From: Muribaculaceae bacterium
GTDB lineage: Bacteria; Bacteroidota; Bacteroidia; Bacteroidales; Muribaculaceae
Length of the DNA: 34,798 bases
Reading direction: 5' to 3'
NCBI GenBank assembly: GCA_011959405.1
Contig: BLLX01000016.1
Coordinates: 1-34,798, forward strand
Part shown: positions 25,095 through 32,624 of the stretch, one piece after another
Layout: each line of letters begins with the position of its first letter
Numbering within the stretch: the stretch's first letter is position 1
Notes under the pieces: generated by a model
Database searches by the model: none
What the model was told of the DNA's origin: nothing
The model's input: only the letters and a program-made list of their open reading frames with translations
Made by a program: the position numbers and the translations under genes

Positions 25095-26339
25095 ATGAAC
25101 TCAATCACATCCACCGGCCTTCAGGCCGTCAAGCAAAGGCTCGGCATTGTGGGATCATCGCCCGCTCTGCTTGATGCAATAGACCGCGCATTGAGGGTGG
25201 CGCCCATCGACCTGTCTGTCCTCATCATAGGCGAGAGCGGCACCGGCAAAGAATTCTTTCCGAAAATAATCCACTCGGCCGGAGCACGCAAACACGCCAG
25301 ATACATAGCTGTGAACTGCGGCGCCATACCCGAAGGCACCATCGACAGCGAACTCTTCGGACACGAGAAAGGAGCCTTCACCGGAGCCATATCCTCCCGC
25401 AAAGGATACTTCGAGGAAGCCGATGGAGGCACGATCTTCCTCGACGAAGTGGCCGAACTTCCCCTCACCACACAGGCCCGCCTTCTCCGCGTGCTCGAAT
25501 CGGGCGAATTCCTCAAAGTGGGATCAAGCACCGTACAGCGCACCAACATCCGCGTCGTGGCCGCAACCAACGTCGACATGGCCAAAGCCGTGGCCGAAGG
25601 ACGCTTCCGCCAGGACCTCTACTACAGGCTCTCGACCGTGCAGATCAACGTACCTCCGCTGCGCGACCGCGGTTCGGACATCACACTGCTCGCGCGGAAA
25701 TTCGCCGCCGACTTCTCCGAACGCTACTCCACCCCCGAAATATCGCTCAGCGACGACGCCCGCACCCTGCTCGCATCCTACCGCTGGCCCGGCAACGTGC
25801 GCCAGCTCAAAAACGTGGTGGAGCAGCTGTCGCTCTTCGAAGCAGGCGACGAGATCACGCGCGAACGTCTGCAAAGATACCTGCCAGCAGCCACATTCTC
25901 CCCGGTCGTGGCCGCCGCAGCTGCGCCCAACGATCCGTCAGAACGCTCCTACGCACGCGAACGCGAAGTGCTCTTCAACATGATCTTCCGTCTCAGAGAA
26001 GAAGTGGACTCCCTCAGGGCCGAACTGTCGGAGAAAAAAACGGCCGCGCCCGCCATGGCTGCGGTCACATCGGCGGCAATGGTGCCGGCCACCCAGCCAC
26101 AACCGCCCATTTCTCACCACAGAGCCCTGATAAACCTGCCGGAAGAAACCGCCGCCACCGAAGTGGAGACGCTTCAGGAAATCGTCATCCCAGCCATCAA
26201 GACCCTCGAGGACACCGAAAAAGAAACCATACGCGAAAGTCTCGAACGCAACGGCGGACGCCGCAAAGCCGCCGCCGCCGAACTCCGCATATCCGAACGC
26301 ACCCTCTACCGCAAAATAAAGGAATATGGCCTTGAATAA
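25095..26339 (+). CDS. Sigma-54-dependent transcriptional activator without receiver domain
   Basis: 414 residues from the ATG at 25095. The AAA+ domain begins almost at the N-terminus: Walker A GESGTGKE (from residue 46), the sigma-54-contacting loop GAFTGA (93-98), Walker B GGTIFLDEVAELP, sensor/arginine-finger segment RFRQDLYYRLSTVQI, and WPGNVRQLKNVVEQL. A low-complexity Ala/Pro linker with a short coiled-coil-like helix (LREEVDSLRAELSEKK) leads to a Fis-type HTH (ESLERNGGRRKAAAAELRIS ERTLYRKIKEYG). It should open sigma-54 promoters by ATP hydrolysis, but no sensory or phosphorylation domain is present. It overlaps the lptE gene by 14 nt and heads the lptE-TPR-secG cluster, an arrangement I recall as common in Bacteroidales. 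Its targets are not identifiable here. Confidence 0.93.
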   Translation: MNSITSTGLQAVKQRLGIVGSSPALLDAIDRALRVAPIDLSVLIIGESGTGKEFFPKIIHSAGARKHARYIAVNCGAIPEGTIDSELFGHEKGAFTGAISSRKGYFEEADGGTIFLDEVAELPLTTQARLLRVLESGEFLKVGSSTVQRTNIRVVAATNVDMAKAVAEGRFRQDLYYRLSTVQINVPPLRDRGSDITLLARKFAADFSERYSTPEISLSDDARTLLASYRWPGNVRQLKNVVEQLSLFEAGDEITRERLQRYLPAATFSPVVAAAAAPNDPSERSYAREREVLFNMIFRLREEVDSLRAELSEKKTAAPAMAAVTSAAMVPATQPQPPISHHRALINLPEETAATEVETLQEIVIPAIKTLEDTEKETIRESLERNGGRRKAAAAELRISERTLYRKIKEYGLE

Positions 26340-26868
26340 CTCCATCAGCCACACCATACTCAAACGGCTCCTGCCGCTTGTGGCTCTGCTGCTCATCCCC
26401 ACCGGATGCCGCATCAGCTACAAACTCAACGGCTCTGCCCTCGACTACACTGTCTACAAATCCATAGCCATAGGCAACTTCCCGATACGCGCCGCTCTGG
26501 TATATCCGCCGCTACAGCAGACATTTGAAAACGCCCTGCTCGACTACGTGCAGCGCAACACCCGGCTGCAGACCACCGACAACACCGGAGCGGCCGACCT
26601 GCAGATGGAAGGCGAGATCACAAACTACAGCCTGTCGCCGCAGGCTGTCGGTGCCGACGCCTACGCATCGCAAACGCGCCTGACCATCTCCGTCAGAGTG
26701 CGCTACACCGACAACCGCGACGACTCAAAGGACATTGACCAGACCTTTTCGGCTTACCGCGACTTCCCTGCATCGGAAATGCTCACCGACGTCCAGGACC
26801 AGTTGTGCACGGAAATCTCCGACGAACTGGTAGAACTGATCTTCAACTCCACACTCGGCAACTGGTGA
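26326..26868 (+). CDS. lptE: LptE-family outer-membrane lipoprotein (LPS assembly)
   Basis: A 180-residue lipoprotein. Its signal sequence (LKRLLPLVALLLIPTGC) ends in a Cys suited to lipid attachment, although Pro at -3 is not the classical lipobox residue. The mature part begins ISYKLNGSALDYTVYKSIAI and continues VYPPLQQTFENALLDYVQRN, then LQMEGEITNYSLSPQAVG, the pattern of Bacteroidetes LptE. LptE plugs the LptD barrel and helps insert lipopolysaccharide into the outer membrane. The gene overlaps the sigma-54 activator gene by 14 nt and is followed 2 nt later by the TPR-like gene, so it is in the same operon. Confidence 0.88.
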   Translation: MALNNSISHTILKRLLPLVALLLIPTGCRISYKLNGSALDYTVYKSIAIGNFPIRAALVYPPLQQTFENALLDYVQRNTRLQTTDNTGAADLQMEGEITNYSLSPQAVGADAYASQTRLTISVRVRYTDNRDDSKDIDQTFSAYRDFPASEMLTDVQDQLCTEISDELVELIFNSTLGNW

Positions 26869-26870
26869 TC

Positions 26871-27635
26871 ATGAACGGACTAAGACAAGAAATCACACGC
26901 TGGCTCGACCACGGAGAGACCCCATCACCGGAAAGAGTCGAAGAATTGCACCTTGCCTGTCCTTGCTTTCTGCTGCCGGCCGCATTACTGCTGCGCAACA
27001 AAGCAGAGGAGCTGGACGACTCCACACGCGCCGCTCTCACACGGCGTCTGGCCGTTGCCGCTCCCGACATCGAAGAAATGAGCCTGGCCACAGATGCCGA
27101 CCTGTCCGGCGAATTCTGCGGCTTCTACCCCGAAGAACAAAAGGCCACACCATCCACCGACGCCGCAATCGACAGATTCATATCGGCCTACGGATCCGAA
27201 AACCCCGAAGAGGAAGCCCTGCTCACCCGCCTGATCTTCAATCCCACGCCAGACTATGCACAGATACTCGCCCGCGAAGAGGAAGATAGCATACCCGACG
27301 GCGACGAAGCGCCCGACGGCTCTCAGGACCAGCTCATCAACAGTTTCATAATCAAAAGCAAAGCCGCAGGCGGCCAATTTCCGTCGGCTGCCGCCCCGGC
27401 CGCATCCGCAGAACAGCCCGCACCCGTCTCCGCAGTCGGAAAACCGGCAGCCGCCGACGACTCCCTCCTGTCCGAAAGCCTGGCTCATATCTACATACGC
27501 CGCGGCAACTACGCCAAAGCATACGAAATTATAAGCCACTTAAATTTGAATTTTCCCGAAAAAAGTATTTACTTTGCAGACCAATTACGATTCCTTCGGA
27601 AACTTATGCTTCTGGAGGGATCTATCCGTGAATAA
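26871..27635 (+). CDS. Cytosolic TPR-like protein of the lptE-secG cluster
   Basis: 254 residues from the ATG at 26871 (2 nt after the lptE stop; the longer open frame upstream overlaps lptE and is not credible). There is no signal peptide or membrane segment. The N-terminal half is helical (MNGLRQEITRWLDHGE) and has a Cys pair in LACPCFLLPA. A variable acidic and Pro/Ala-rich middle leads to one clear TPR-type helix pair at the end: SESLAHIYIRRGNYAKAYEI, then ISHLNLNFPEKSIYFADQLR. I do not recognise a named function. Proteins of this shape sit between lptE and secG in many Bacteroidales. The last 90 bases turn A+T rich and contain a probable promoter for secG. Confidence 0.8.
   Translation: MNGLRQEITRWLDHGETPSPERVEELHLACPCFLLPAALLLRNKAEELDDSTRAALTRRLAVAAPDIEEMSLATDADLSGEFCGFYPEEQKATPSTDAAIDRFISAYGSENPEEEALLTRLIFNPTPDYAQILAREEEDSIPDGDEAPDGSQDQLINSFIIKSKAAGGQFPSAAAPAASAEQPAPVSAVGKPAAADDSLLSESLAHIYIRRGNYAKAYEIISHLNLNFPEKSIYFADQLRFLRKLMLLEGSIRE
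27545..27576 (+). promoter_or_regulatory. Probable promoter of secG-prfB inside the TPR gene
   Basis: TTTG (27545-27548), a 20-nt spacer and TTACTTTG (27569-27576) match the Bacteroidetes pattern TTTG-N20-TAnnTTTG in all but one base. It lies within the 3' end of the TPR gene, where codons switch to A+T-rich ones, and about 93 nt before secG. Confidence 0.55.
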
Positions 27636-27668
27636 ATGAATTAAAACCATAAATCACATAAACACCTT

Positions 27669-28034
27669 ATGAATCTGCTTCACACAATTGTAATAATCCT
27701 CACACTGCTCGCAGCCATTCTGCTCATCGGCATCGTGCTTATCCAGAAATCCAAGGGCGGCGGTCTGTCATCGTCGTTTGCCGGAAGCAACCAGATCATG
27801 GGCGTGCGCCGCACCAACGACATTGTCGAGAAGACCACATGGTATCTCGCCGCGGCTGTAGCAGTTCTGGCAATCCTGAGCGTGTTCACGGCTCCCTCCA
27901 TGACCCACTCCATACGCACCCAGATGGAAACCTCCATGCCCGCCGACCTCGACTTCAGCGCTCCCGCAGCATCGCAGGAAGCTCCCGCAGTTGAAGCCGC
28001 AGCATCCGAGACTCCCGCTCCCGCAGCCGAATAA
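27669..28034 (+). CDS. secG: Preprotein translocase subunit SecG
   Basis: A 121-residue SecG, the small accessory membrane protein of the SecYEG channel. There are two membrane helices (about residues 4-24, LHTIVIILTLLAAILLIGIV, and 58-78, WYLAAAVAVLAILSVF). Between them lies the conserved cytosolic loop LIQKSKGGGLSSSFAGSNQI MGVRR. The C-terminal extension is Ala/Pro/Glu rich, as in other Bacteroidetes SecG. It is read in the same direction as the lptE operon and 33 nt after the TPR gene, probably with its own promoter inside that gene. Confidence 0.96.
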   Translation: MNLLHTIVIILTLLAAILLIGIVLIQKSKGGGLSSSFAGSNQIMGVRRTNDIVEKTTWYLAAAVAVLAILSVFTAPSMTHSIRTQMETSMPADLDFSAPAASQEAPAVEAAASETPAPAAE

Positions 28035-28120
28035 TAATCGCGCCGCCACAGCCGGAGCCACAGCCGGCAACCGAATCAGACAAACCAAATCACGCAACAC
28101 TCTCACCCCCTATATTCCCG

Positions 28121-29237
28121 ATGATAACTCAGGAACAGCTAAAAGAGACCTTTGAGCGCAAGCTTGCGCTGAGGAGGTATCTTTGACATCGACAACAAGA
28201 AAATTCAAGTAGAGGAAGAAGAACTCCGCACCCACGTGCCCGACTTCTGGGAACACCCCAAAGAAGCTCAGATACAGATGAAGAAGATCAAGGATCTCCA
28301 GGCATGGATCCACGGATATGAAGACGTGGAGAAAGCCGTGGAAGAGCTTGGTCTGTCGTTTGACTTCTACAAAGAGGAACTCGTGACCGAAGAAGAGGTC
28401 GACGCGCTCTATGCCGAAGCCATATCCAAGATCGAAGCCCTGGAGCTGCGCAACATGCTCCGGCGCGAGGAAGACAAGCTCGGAGTAGTGCTGAAAATCA
28501 ACTCTGGAGCCGGCGGCACCGAAAGCCAGGACTGGGCATCCATGCTCATGCGCATGTACCTGCGCTGGGCCGAAAAGAACGGCTACAAGACCTCCATCGC
28601 CAACCTTCTCGACGGCGAGGAAGCAGGCATCAAATCTGTCACCATAAACGTCGAAGGCGACTTTGCCTACGGCTATCTCAAAAGCGAGAACGGCGTGCAC
28701 CGTCTGGTGCGCGTCAGCCCCTATAACGCTCAGGGCAAACGCATGACCTCGTTTGCTTCCGTATTCGTCACCCCGCTGGTCGACGACACCATCGAGGTCA
28801 AGGTCGAGCCGGCGTTGCTGTCGTGGGACACCTTCCGATCCGGAGGTGCCGGCGGACAGAACGTCAACAAGGTGGAATCCGGAGTGCGCCTGCGCTACCA
28901 GTTCACCGACCCCTACACAGGCGAGAAAGAAGAGATCCTAATCGAAAACACCGAAACCCGCGACCAGCCCAAAAACAAAGAAAACGCCCTGCGGCAACTG
29001 CGCTCGATCCTCTACGACAAGGAGCTGCGCCACCGCATGGAGGAACAGGCCAAAGTCGAAGCTTCGAAAATGAAAATCGAATGGGGATCGCAGATACGAA
29101 GCTACGTGTTCGACGACCGCCGTGTCAAAGACCACCGCACAGGCCATCAGACGGCCGACGTGGGCGGAGTCATGGACGGCGACATAGACGGCTTCATCAA
29201 AGCCTTCCTGATGGAATTCGCAGGCAATGAAGAATAA
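28121..29237 (+). CDS. prfB: Peptide chain release factor 2 (programmed +1 frameshift)
   Basis: RF2 of about 371 residues, read in two frames. The first 21 codons (MITQEQLKETFERKLALRRY L) end at an in-frame TGA at 28184-28186. Skipping one base after CTT resumes at GAC (28185) with DIDNKKIQVEEEELRTHVPD and continues to 29237. RF2 releases proteins at UGA and UAA; the catalytic GGQ is at about 244-246 in SGGAGGQNVNKVESG. At the codon-recognition tripeptide this protein reads SPY (199-201) in RVSPYNAQGKRMTSF, where E. coli RF2 has SPF. The N-terminal domain and the rest are normal in length (E. coli 365). The gene lies 86 nt after secG. Confidence 0.96.
28172..28187 (+). promoter_or_regulatory. 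RF2 autoregulatory +1 frameshift site
   Basis: AGGAGGTATCTTTGAC differs in a single base from the E. coli site AGGGGGTATCTTTGAC. It holds the internal Shine-Dalgarno-like AGGAGG, a 3-nt spacer, the slippery CTT and the TGA followed by C. When RF2 is scarce the ribosome pauses at TGA and slips forward, so RF2 controls its own synthesis. Confidence 0.95.
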
Positions 29238-29250
29238 TTGAACTCATCAT

Positions 29251-29281
29251 TTTGGCACTTTGATAAAAAAATGTATCTTTG
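29251..29281 (+). promoter_or_regulatory. Promoter of the PpiD/SurA-like gene
   Basis: TTTG (29251-29254), a 19-nt spacer and TATCTTTG (29274-29281) fit the Bacteroidetes promoter consensus fully. The box is 46 nt before the ATG at 29328. Confidence 0.8.
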
Positions 29282-29327
29282 TGCGCCTGAAATCACGTAA
29301 AATCAGTTAAAAGACACAAAATATTCA

Positions 29328-31364
29328 ATGGCAACACTCGAAAAAATCCGCAGCAGATCGGTGCTCCTCGTGAGCGTCATTTTCGTTGCACTTTTCCTGT
29401 TCATCATCACTATCGTGGACAACCCCATGGGACTTGTACAGGACCACACCACAGTGGCCAAAGTGAAAGGTGACAAAATCGACTACGAAAAATATCAGAA
29501 CCGTGCCAACCAGCTGCGCGAACAGAACCCCAATGCCGAAGGCGCCGACGCCCAGGCACTTGAGGGACTCATCATGGAATCGCTGATGAACCGTGAGTTC
29601 GACAACCTCGGCATCACCGTCACCGACGCCGAGATAACCGAAGCGATGGTAGGCGAGAAAGCCGCCATGATGACTGCCTACAGATTCCAGCAGACCCACA
29701 ACGGCGTCACTCCCGAAGAATTCTACTCATACATGACCGATCCCGACTCCTACGGCATCCCCGCAGAGCAGGTACAGGCCATGGAAGCAGACTGGATGAA
29801 CTTTGAAAACGAAGTCGAGCAGATGCTCAAAAGCCAGAAACTCTACTCGCTGCTCGTCGGCACCATCAAAGCCAACAAGGTAGACGCAAAAGCCATGTTC
29901 GACGAAGGCAACACCACCTACACCATCGTTTCCGTAGGCAAAAGCCTTTACTCACAGCCCGACACTCTCACCGACGAGGACATCAAGGCCTACTACGCCA
30001 ACCACCGCGCCGACTACGCCATCAAGGAGCCGCACCGCTATGTGCGCTATGTCAACCTCGACATCAAGCCCTCGCAGGCCGACCGCAACGCCGCTCTCGA
30101 TGCTGCCGCGATGGCAGTGGCCGACCTCTCTGAGAAACCCGCCATGGAAGGTCTCGCAGGCAACTCCACATTCGTTGTCGACTACATCACTGCCGACGCC
30201 GACGAACTCACCGCAAAGCGCCAGCCCACCCTCTCCGAATTCCTCAAAGGCGCAGCCATCGACAGTGTCTACGTGATCAACAACGCCGTCTACTCTCCTG
30301 CCAACCCCTCTATCGTCATCGCCAAACTTCTTGACCGCCAGACCAAAGTCAACGGCGCCAAGATCACACAGTTCCAGATCGACCCCTCCTACAATGCCGA
30401 CTCTGTAGTAGCCCAGCTCAACTCCGGCGCAGACCACGCTTCGATCAAAGGACTCCTCGGCGAAGCCCAGACCTATCCCGTAAAATACTCACAGCTCCCA
30501 GACGAGATCGCCGACACGCTCAACGCTGCAGGCGTCAATGTCTACCTGCCCCTCTCCGGTCCCAACGGATCCGTGGCTGTGGCTGTGACCGCCTACGACG
30601 AACCCTCTGAAATCTACGAATACGCTACCGCCACCTACAGCGTCGAGCCTTCAAAAACAACCATCGACGAACTCAAAGGCCGCATGCGCTCATTCCTTGA
30701 GAAAGTATCATCTGTCAACGACTTCAACGCCGAAAACGCCATGATGGACGGCCTTATGGTCAACGACGAGATCGTCAACGCATCGTCAAACTCCCTGGCC
30801 AACCTTACTGACAGCCGCGGCATCGTGGCATGGGCAATGGAAGCCGACAAGGGCGACGTGAGCCACGTGTTCACCGACAGCCGCAACAGCCGTATGACGG
30901 CAGTGGCTGTGGCCGACATCTACGACGGAAAATACATCCCCGTATCCTTCCCTCAGATCCGCAACTCGCTTGAAGTGCTCGCACTCAACGAAAAGCGCAC
31001 CGACATCCTCGTCAAAGAACTCTCCGGCAAAGGCACCACACTGGCCGACTACGCCAAAATCATGGGAGCTACCCCTGACACCGTGCGCAACGTGAACTTC
31101 GCCAACAACTCCGCCCGCTTCGCTCCGCTGGCCGGCATACGCGGCCACAAGCCTGGCGACGTGGTGGGTCCCCTCCGCTGGAACTCATCGGTAGTTGTCT
31201 ACGAAGTTATCGACGCCACCGAAGGCACCATGCCCTACGACGAAAAATCCAACCTCATCAACATCAACAACCGCATGCAGGGCATCGTGATCAACGACCT
31301 CAAGAACCTGCTTCTGGGCGATGACGTGGTTGAAAACCGTATTCTCAAATTCACACGCCAGTAA
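29328..31364 (+). CDS. ppiD: PpiD/SurA-like periplasmic folding factor, membrane anchored
   Basis: 678 residues. A short cytosolic start (MATLEKIRSRS) is followed by one membrane helix (VLLVSVIFVALFLFIITIV, about 12-30). A SurA-N-like helical region comes next (VAKVKGDKIDYEKYQNRANQ, then LEGLIMESLMNREFDNLGIT and VTDAEITEAM), as in PpiD, the chaperone facing the periplasm next to the Sec channel. I do not see the parvulin signature (HIL at the start, GGDLG near the end) where the isomerase domain should be (about 220-500), so it may be a chaperone without isomerase activity. The far C-terminus includes a second region (AGIRGHKPGDVVGPLRWNSS) that looks like a degenerate parvulin end (GdvvgP). 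It has its own strong promoter and a strong terminator. Confidence 0.85.
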   Translation: MATLEKIRSRSVLLVSVIFVALFLFIITIVDNPMGLVQDHTTVAKVKGDKIDYEKYQNRANQLREQNPNAEGADAQALEGLIMESLMNREFDNLGITVTDAEITEAMVGEKAAMMTAYRFQQTHNGVTPEEFYSYMTDPDSYGIPAEQVQAMEADWMNFENEVEQMLKSQKLYSLLVGTIKANKVDAKAMFDEGNTTYTIVSVGKSLYSQPDTLTDEDIKAYYANHRADYAIKEPHRYVRYVNLDIKPSQADRNAALDAAAMAVADLSEKPAMEGLAGNSTFVVDYITADADELTAKRQPTLSEFLKGAAIDSVYVINNAVYSPANPSIVIAKLLDRQTKVNGAKITQFQIDPSYNADSVVAQLNSGADHASIKGLLGEAQTYPVKYSQLPDEIADTLNAAGVNVYLPLSGPNGSVAVAVTAYDEPSEIYEYATATYSVEPSKTTIDELKGRMRSFLEKVSSVNDFNAENAMMDGLMVNDEIVNASSNSLANLTDSRGIVAWAMEADKGDVSHVFTDSRNSRMTAVAVADIYDGKYIPVSFPQIRNSLEVLALNEKRTDILVKELSGKGTTLADYAKIMGATPDTVRNVNFANNSARFAPLAGIRGHKPGDVVGPLRWNSSVVVYEVIDATEGTMPYDEKSNLININNRMQGIVINDLKNLLLGDDVVENRILKFTRQ

Positions 31365-31381
31365 ACCAAGCGCGACAACAC

Positions 31382-31411
31382 AAAAGCGCCTCTCTCCCGA
31401 GGCGCTTTTTT
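31382..31411 (+). terminator. Rho-independent terminator after ppiD
   Basis: AAAAGCGCCTC and GAGGCGCTTTT form an 11-bp stem with a 6-nt loop, followed by more T. It lies 18 nt past the ppiD stop and, being A-flanked on the left, could also work on the other strand. Confidence 0.92.
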
Positions 31412-31422
31412 AATATCCACAG

Positions 31423-31463
31423 ACTCCCAACTACTCCTAATTCCTAACTCCCAACTCCTAACT
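31423..31463. repeat. Short imperfect tandem repeat rich in CTCCTAACT
   Basis: Between the ppiD terminator and ychF the 41 bases consist of variants of CTCC(T/C)AA(C/T)T: ACTCCCAACT, ACTCCTAATT, CCTAACTCCCAACT, CCTAACT. The run ends 4 nt before the ychF ATG, so it lies in the presumed ychF leader. No promoter box is recognisable between the terminator and the gene. Confidence 0.6.
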
Positions 31464-31467
31464 GAAT

Positions 31468-32571
31468 ATGTCACTGCAATGCGGTATAGTGGGCCTGCCA
31501 AACGTAGGCAAATCCACACTCTTCAACTGTCTCAGCAACGCCAAGGCCCAGTCGGCCAACTTTCCCTTCTGCACGATCGAACCAAACGTAGGTGTGATCA
31601 CCGTGCCCGACGACCGTCTCACCAGACTCGTAGAGCTATGCAACCCCCGGTCCGTTGTTCCTGCCACAGTAGAGATCGTAGACATTGCCGGACTGGTCAA
31701 GGGTGCCAGCAAAGGAGAAGGACTCGGCAACAAATTCCTGGCCAACATCCGTGAGACAGACGCCATACTCCACGTGCTGCGCTGCTTCGACAACGACAAC
31801 ATAACCCACGTGGACGGATCGGTCGATCCCGTGCGCGACAAAGAGATCATCGACTACGAACTGCAGATCAAAGACCTCGAGACCGTCGACAGCCGACTCG
31901 CCAAAACCCTCAAACAGGCCCAGACAGGCGGTGACAAGACCGCAAGAATGCAAGCCGACGTGCTTCTGAAATTCAAAGAAGCTCTCGAAGCCGGCAAAGC
32001 CGCACGCACAGTCACATTCGACACACCCGACGAACAGAAATTCGCCCGCGAGCTGTTTCTGCTCACATCCAAACCGGTCCTCTACGTGTGCAACGTCGAC
32101 GACGCATCGGCCGTGAACGGCAACACCTACGTCGACGCCGTGCGCCAGGCCATTAAGGACGAAAACGCCGACATACTCATCGTAGCCGCGCAGACCGAAA
32201 GCGAGATCGCCGAACTCGACACCTACGAAGAGCGCCGCGAATTCCTTGAAGAGATCGGACTGGAAGAATCCGGCGTGGCCCGTCTGATCCGCGCCGCCTA
32301 TTCGCTGCTCGACCTGCAGACATATTTCACCGCCGGAGCGGACGAAGTACGCGCGTGGACGTTTATCCGCGGCAGCAAAGCGCCGAAATGCGCCGGAATC
32401 ATCCACACCGACTTCGAAAAAGGCTTCATCCGCGCCGAAGTCATCAAATACGACGACTATGTGACCCTCGGATCCGAAGCGGCCGTCAAAGAAGCCGGAA
32501 AAATGAACGTAGAAGGCAAGGAATACGTGGTGCAGGACGGCGACATCATGCACTTCCGCTTCAACGTATAA
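31468..32571 (+). CDS. ychF: Redox-regulated ATPase/ribosome-binding P-loop protein YchF
   Basis: A 367-residue YchF/Ola1 (Obg-related) protein. The P-loop is GLPNVGKSTLFN (residues about 9-20), switch I follows at NFPFCTIEPNVGVI, and Walker B/G3 is VDIAGLVKGASKGEGLGNKF. The base-recognition motif, NxxE in the family and the reason it binds ATP rather than GTP, reads NVDD at 209-212, a conservative E to D change. A coiled-coil region (LQIKDLETVDSRLAKTLKQA) precedes it and the C-terminal TGS-like domain ends HTDFEKGFIRAEVI, then VQDGDIMHFRFNV. It is cytosolic and ribosome associated; its exact role is not settled. It follows the ppiD terminator, so it needs its own promoter, which I cannot see. 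Confidence 0.96.
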   Translation: MSLQCGIVGLPNVGKSTLFNCLSNAKAQSANFPFCTIEPNVGVITVPDDRLTRLVELCNPRSVVPATVEIVDIAGLVKGASKGEGLGNKFLANIRETDAILHVLRCFDNDNITHVDGSVDPVRDKEIIDYELQIKDLETVDSRLAKTLKQAQTGGDKTARMQADVLLKFKEALEAGKAARTVTFDTPDEQKFARELFLLTSKPVLYVCNVDDASAVNGNTYVDAVRQAIKDENADILIVAAQTESEIAELDTYEERREFLEEIGLEESGVARLIRAAYSLLDLQTYFTAGADEVRAWTFIRGSKAPKCAGIIHTDFEKGFIRAEVIKYDDYVTLGSEAAVKEAGKMNVEGKEYVVQDGDIMHFRFNV

Positions 32572-32624
32572 GACCTGCCGCCGCACCGTCACCACCATAA
32601 CAACACAACCTGCATCACGGCCAC

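Noticed and set aside
28236-29237. prfB as a 333-residue gene starting at a GTG at 28236
   Set aside because: The RF2 N-terminus lies upstream in the same frame to 28185 and joins the ATG at 28121 by the canonical frameshift site.
29251-29270. TTTGGCACTTTG as a possible sigma-54 promoter before ppiD
   Set aside because: It has a GG-like -24 half but no TTGC at the right distance; the TTTG-N19-TATCTTTG housekeeping promoter explains the site better.
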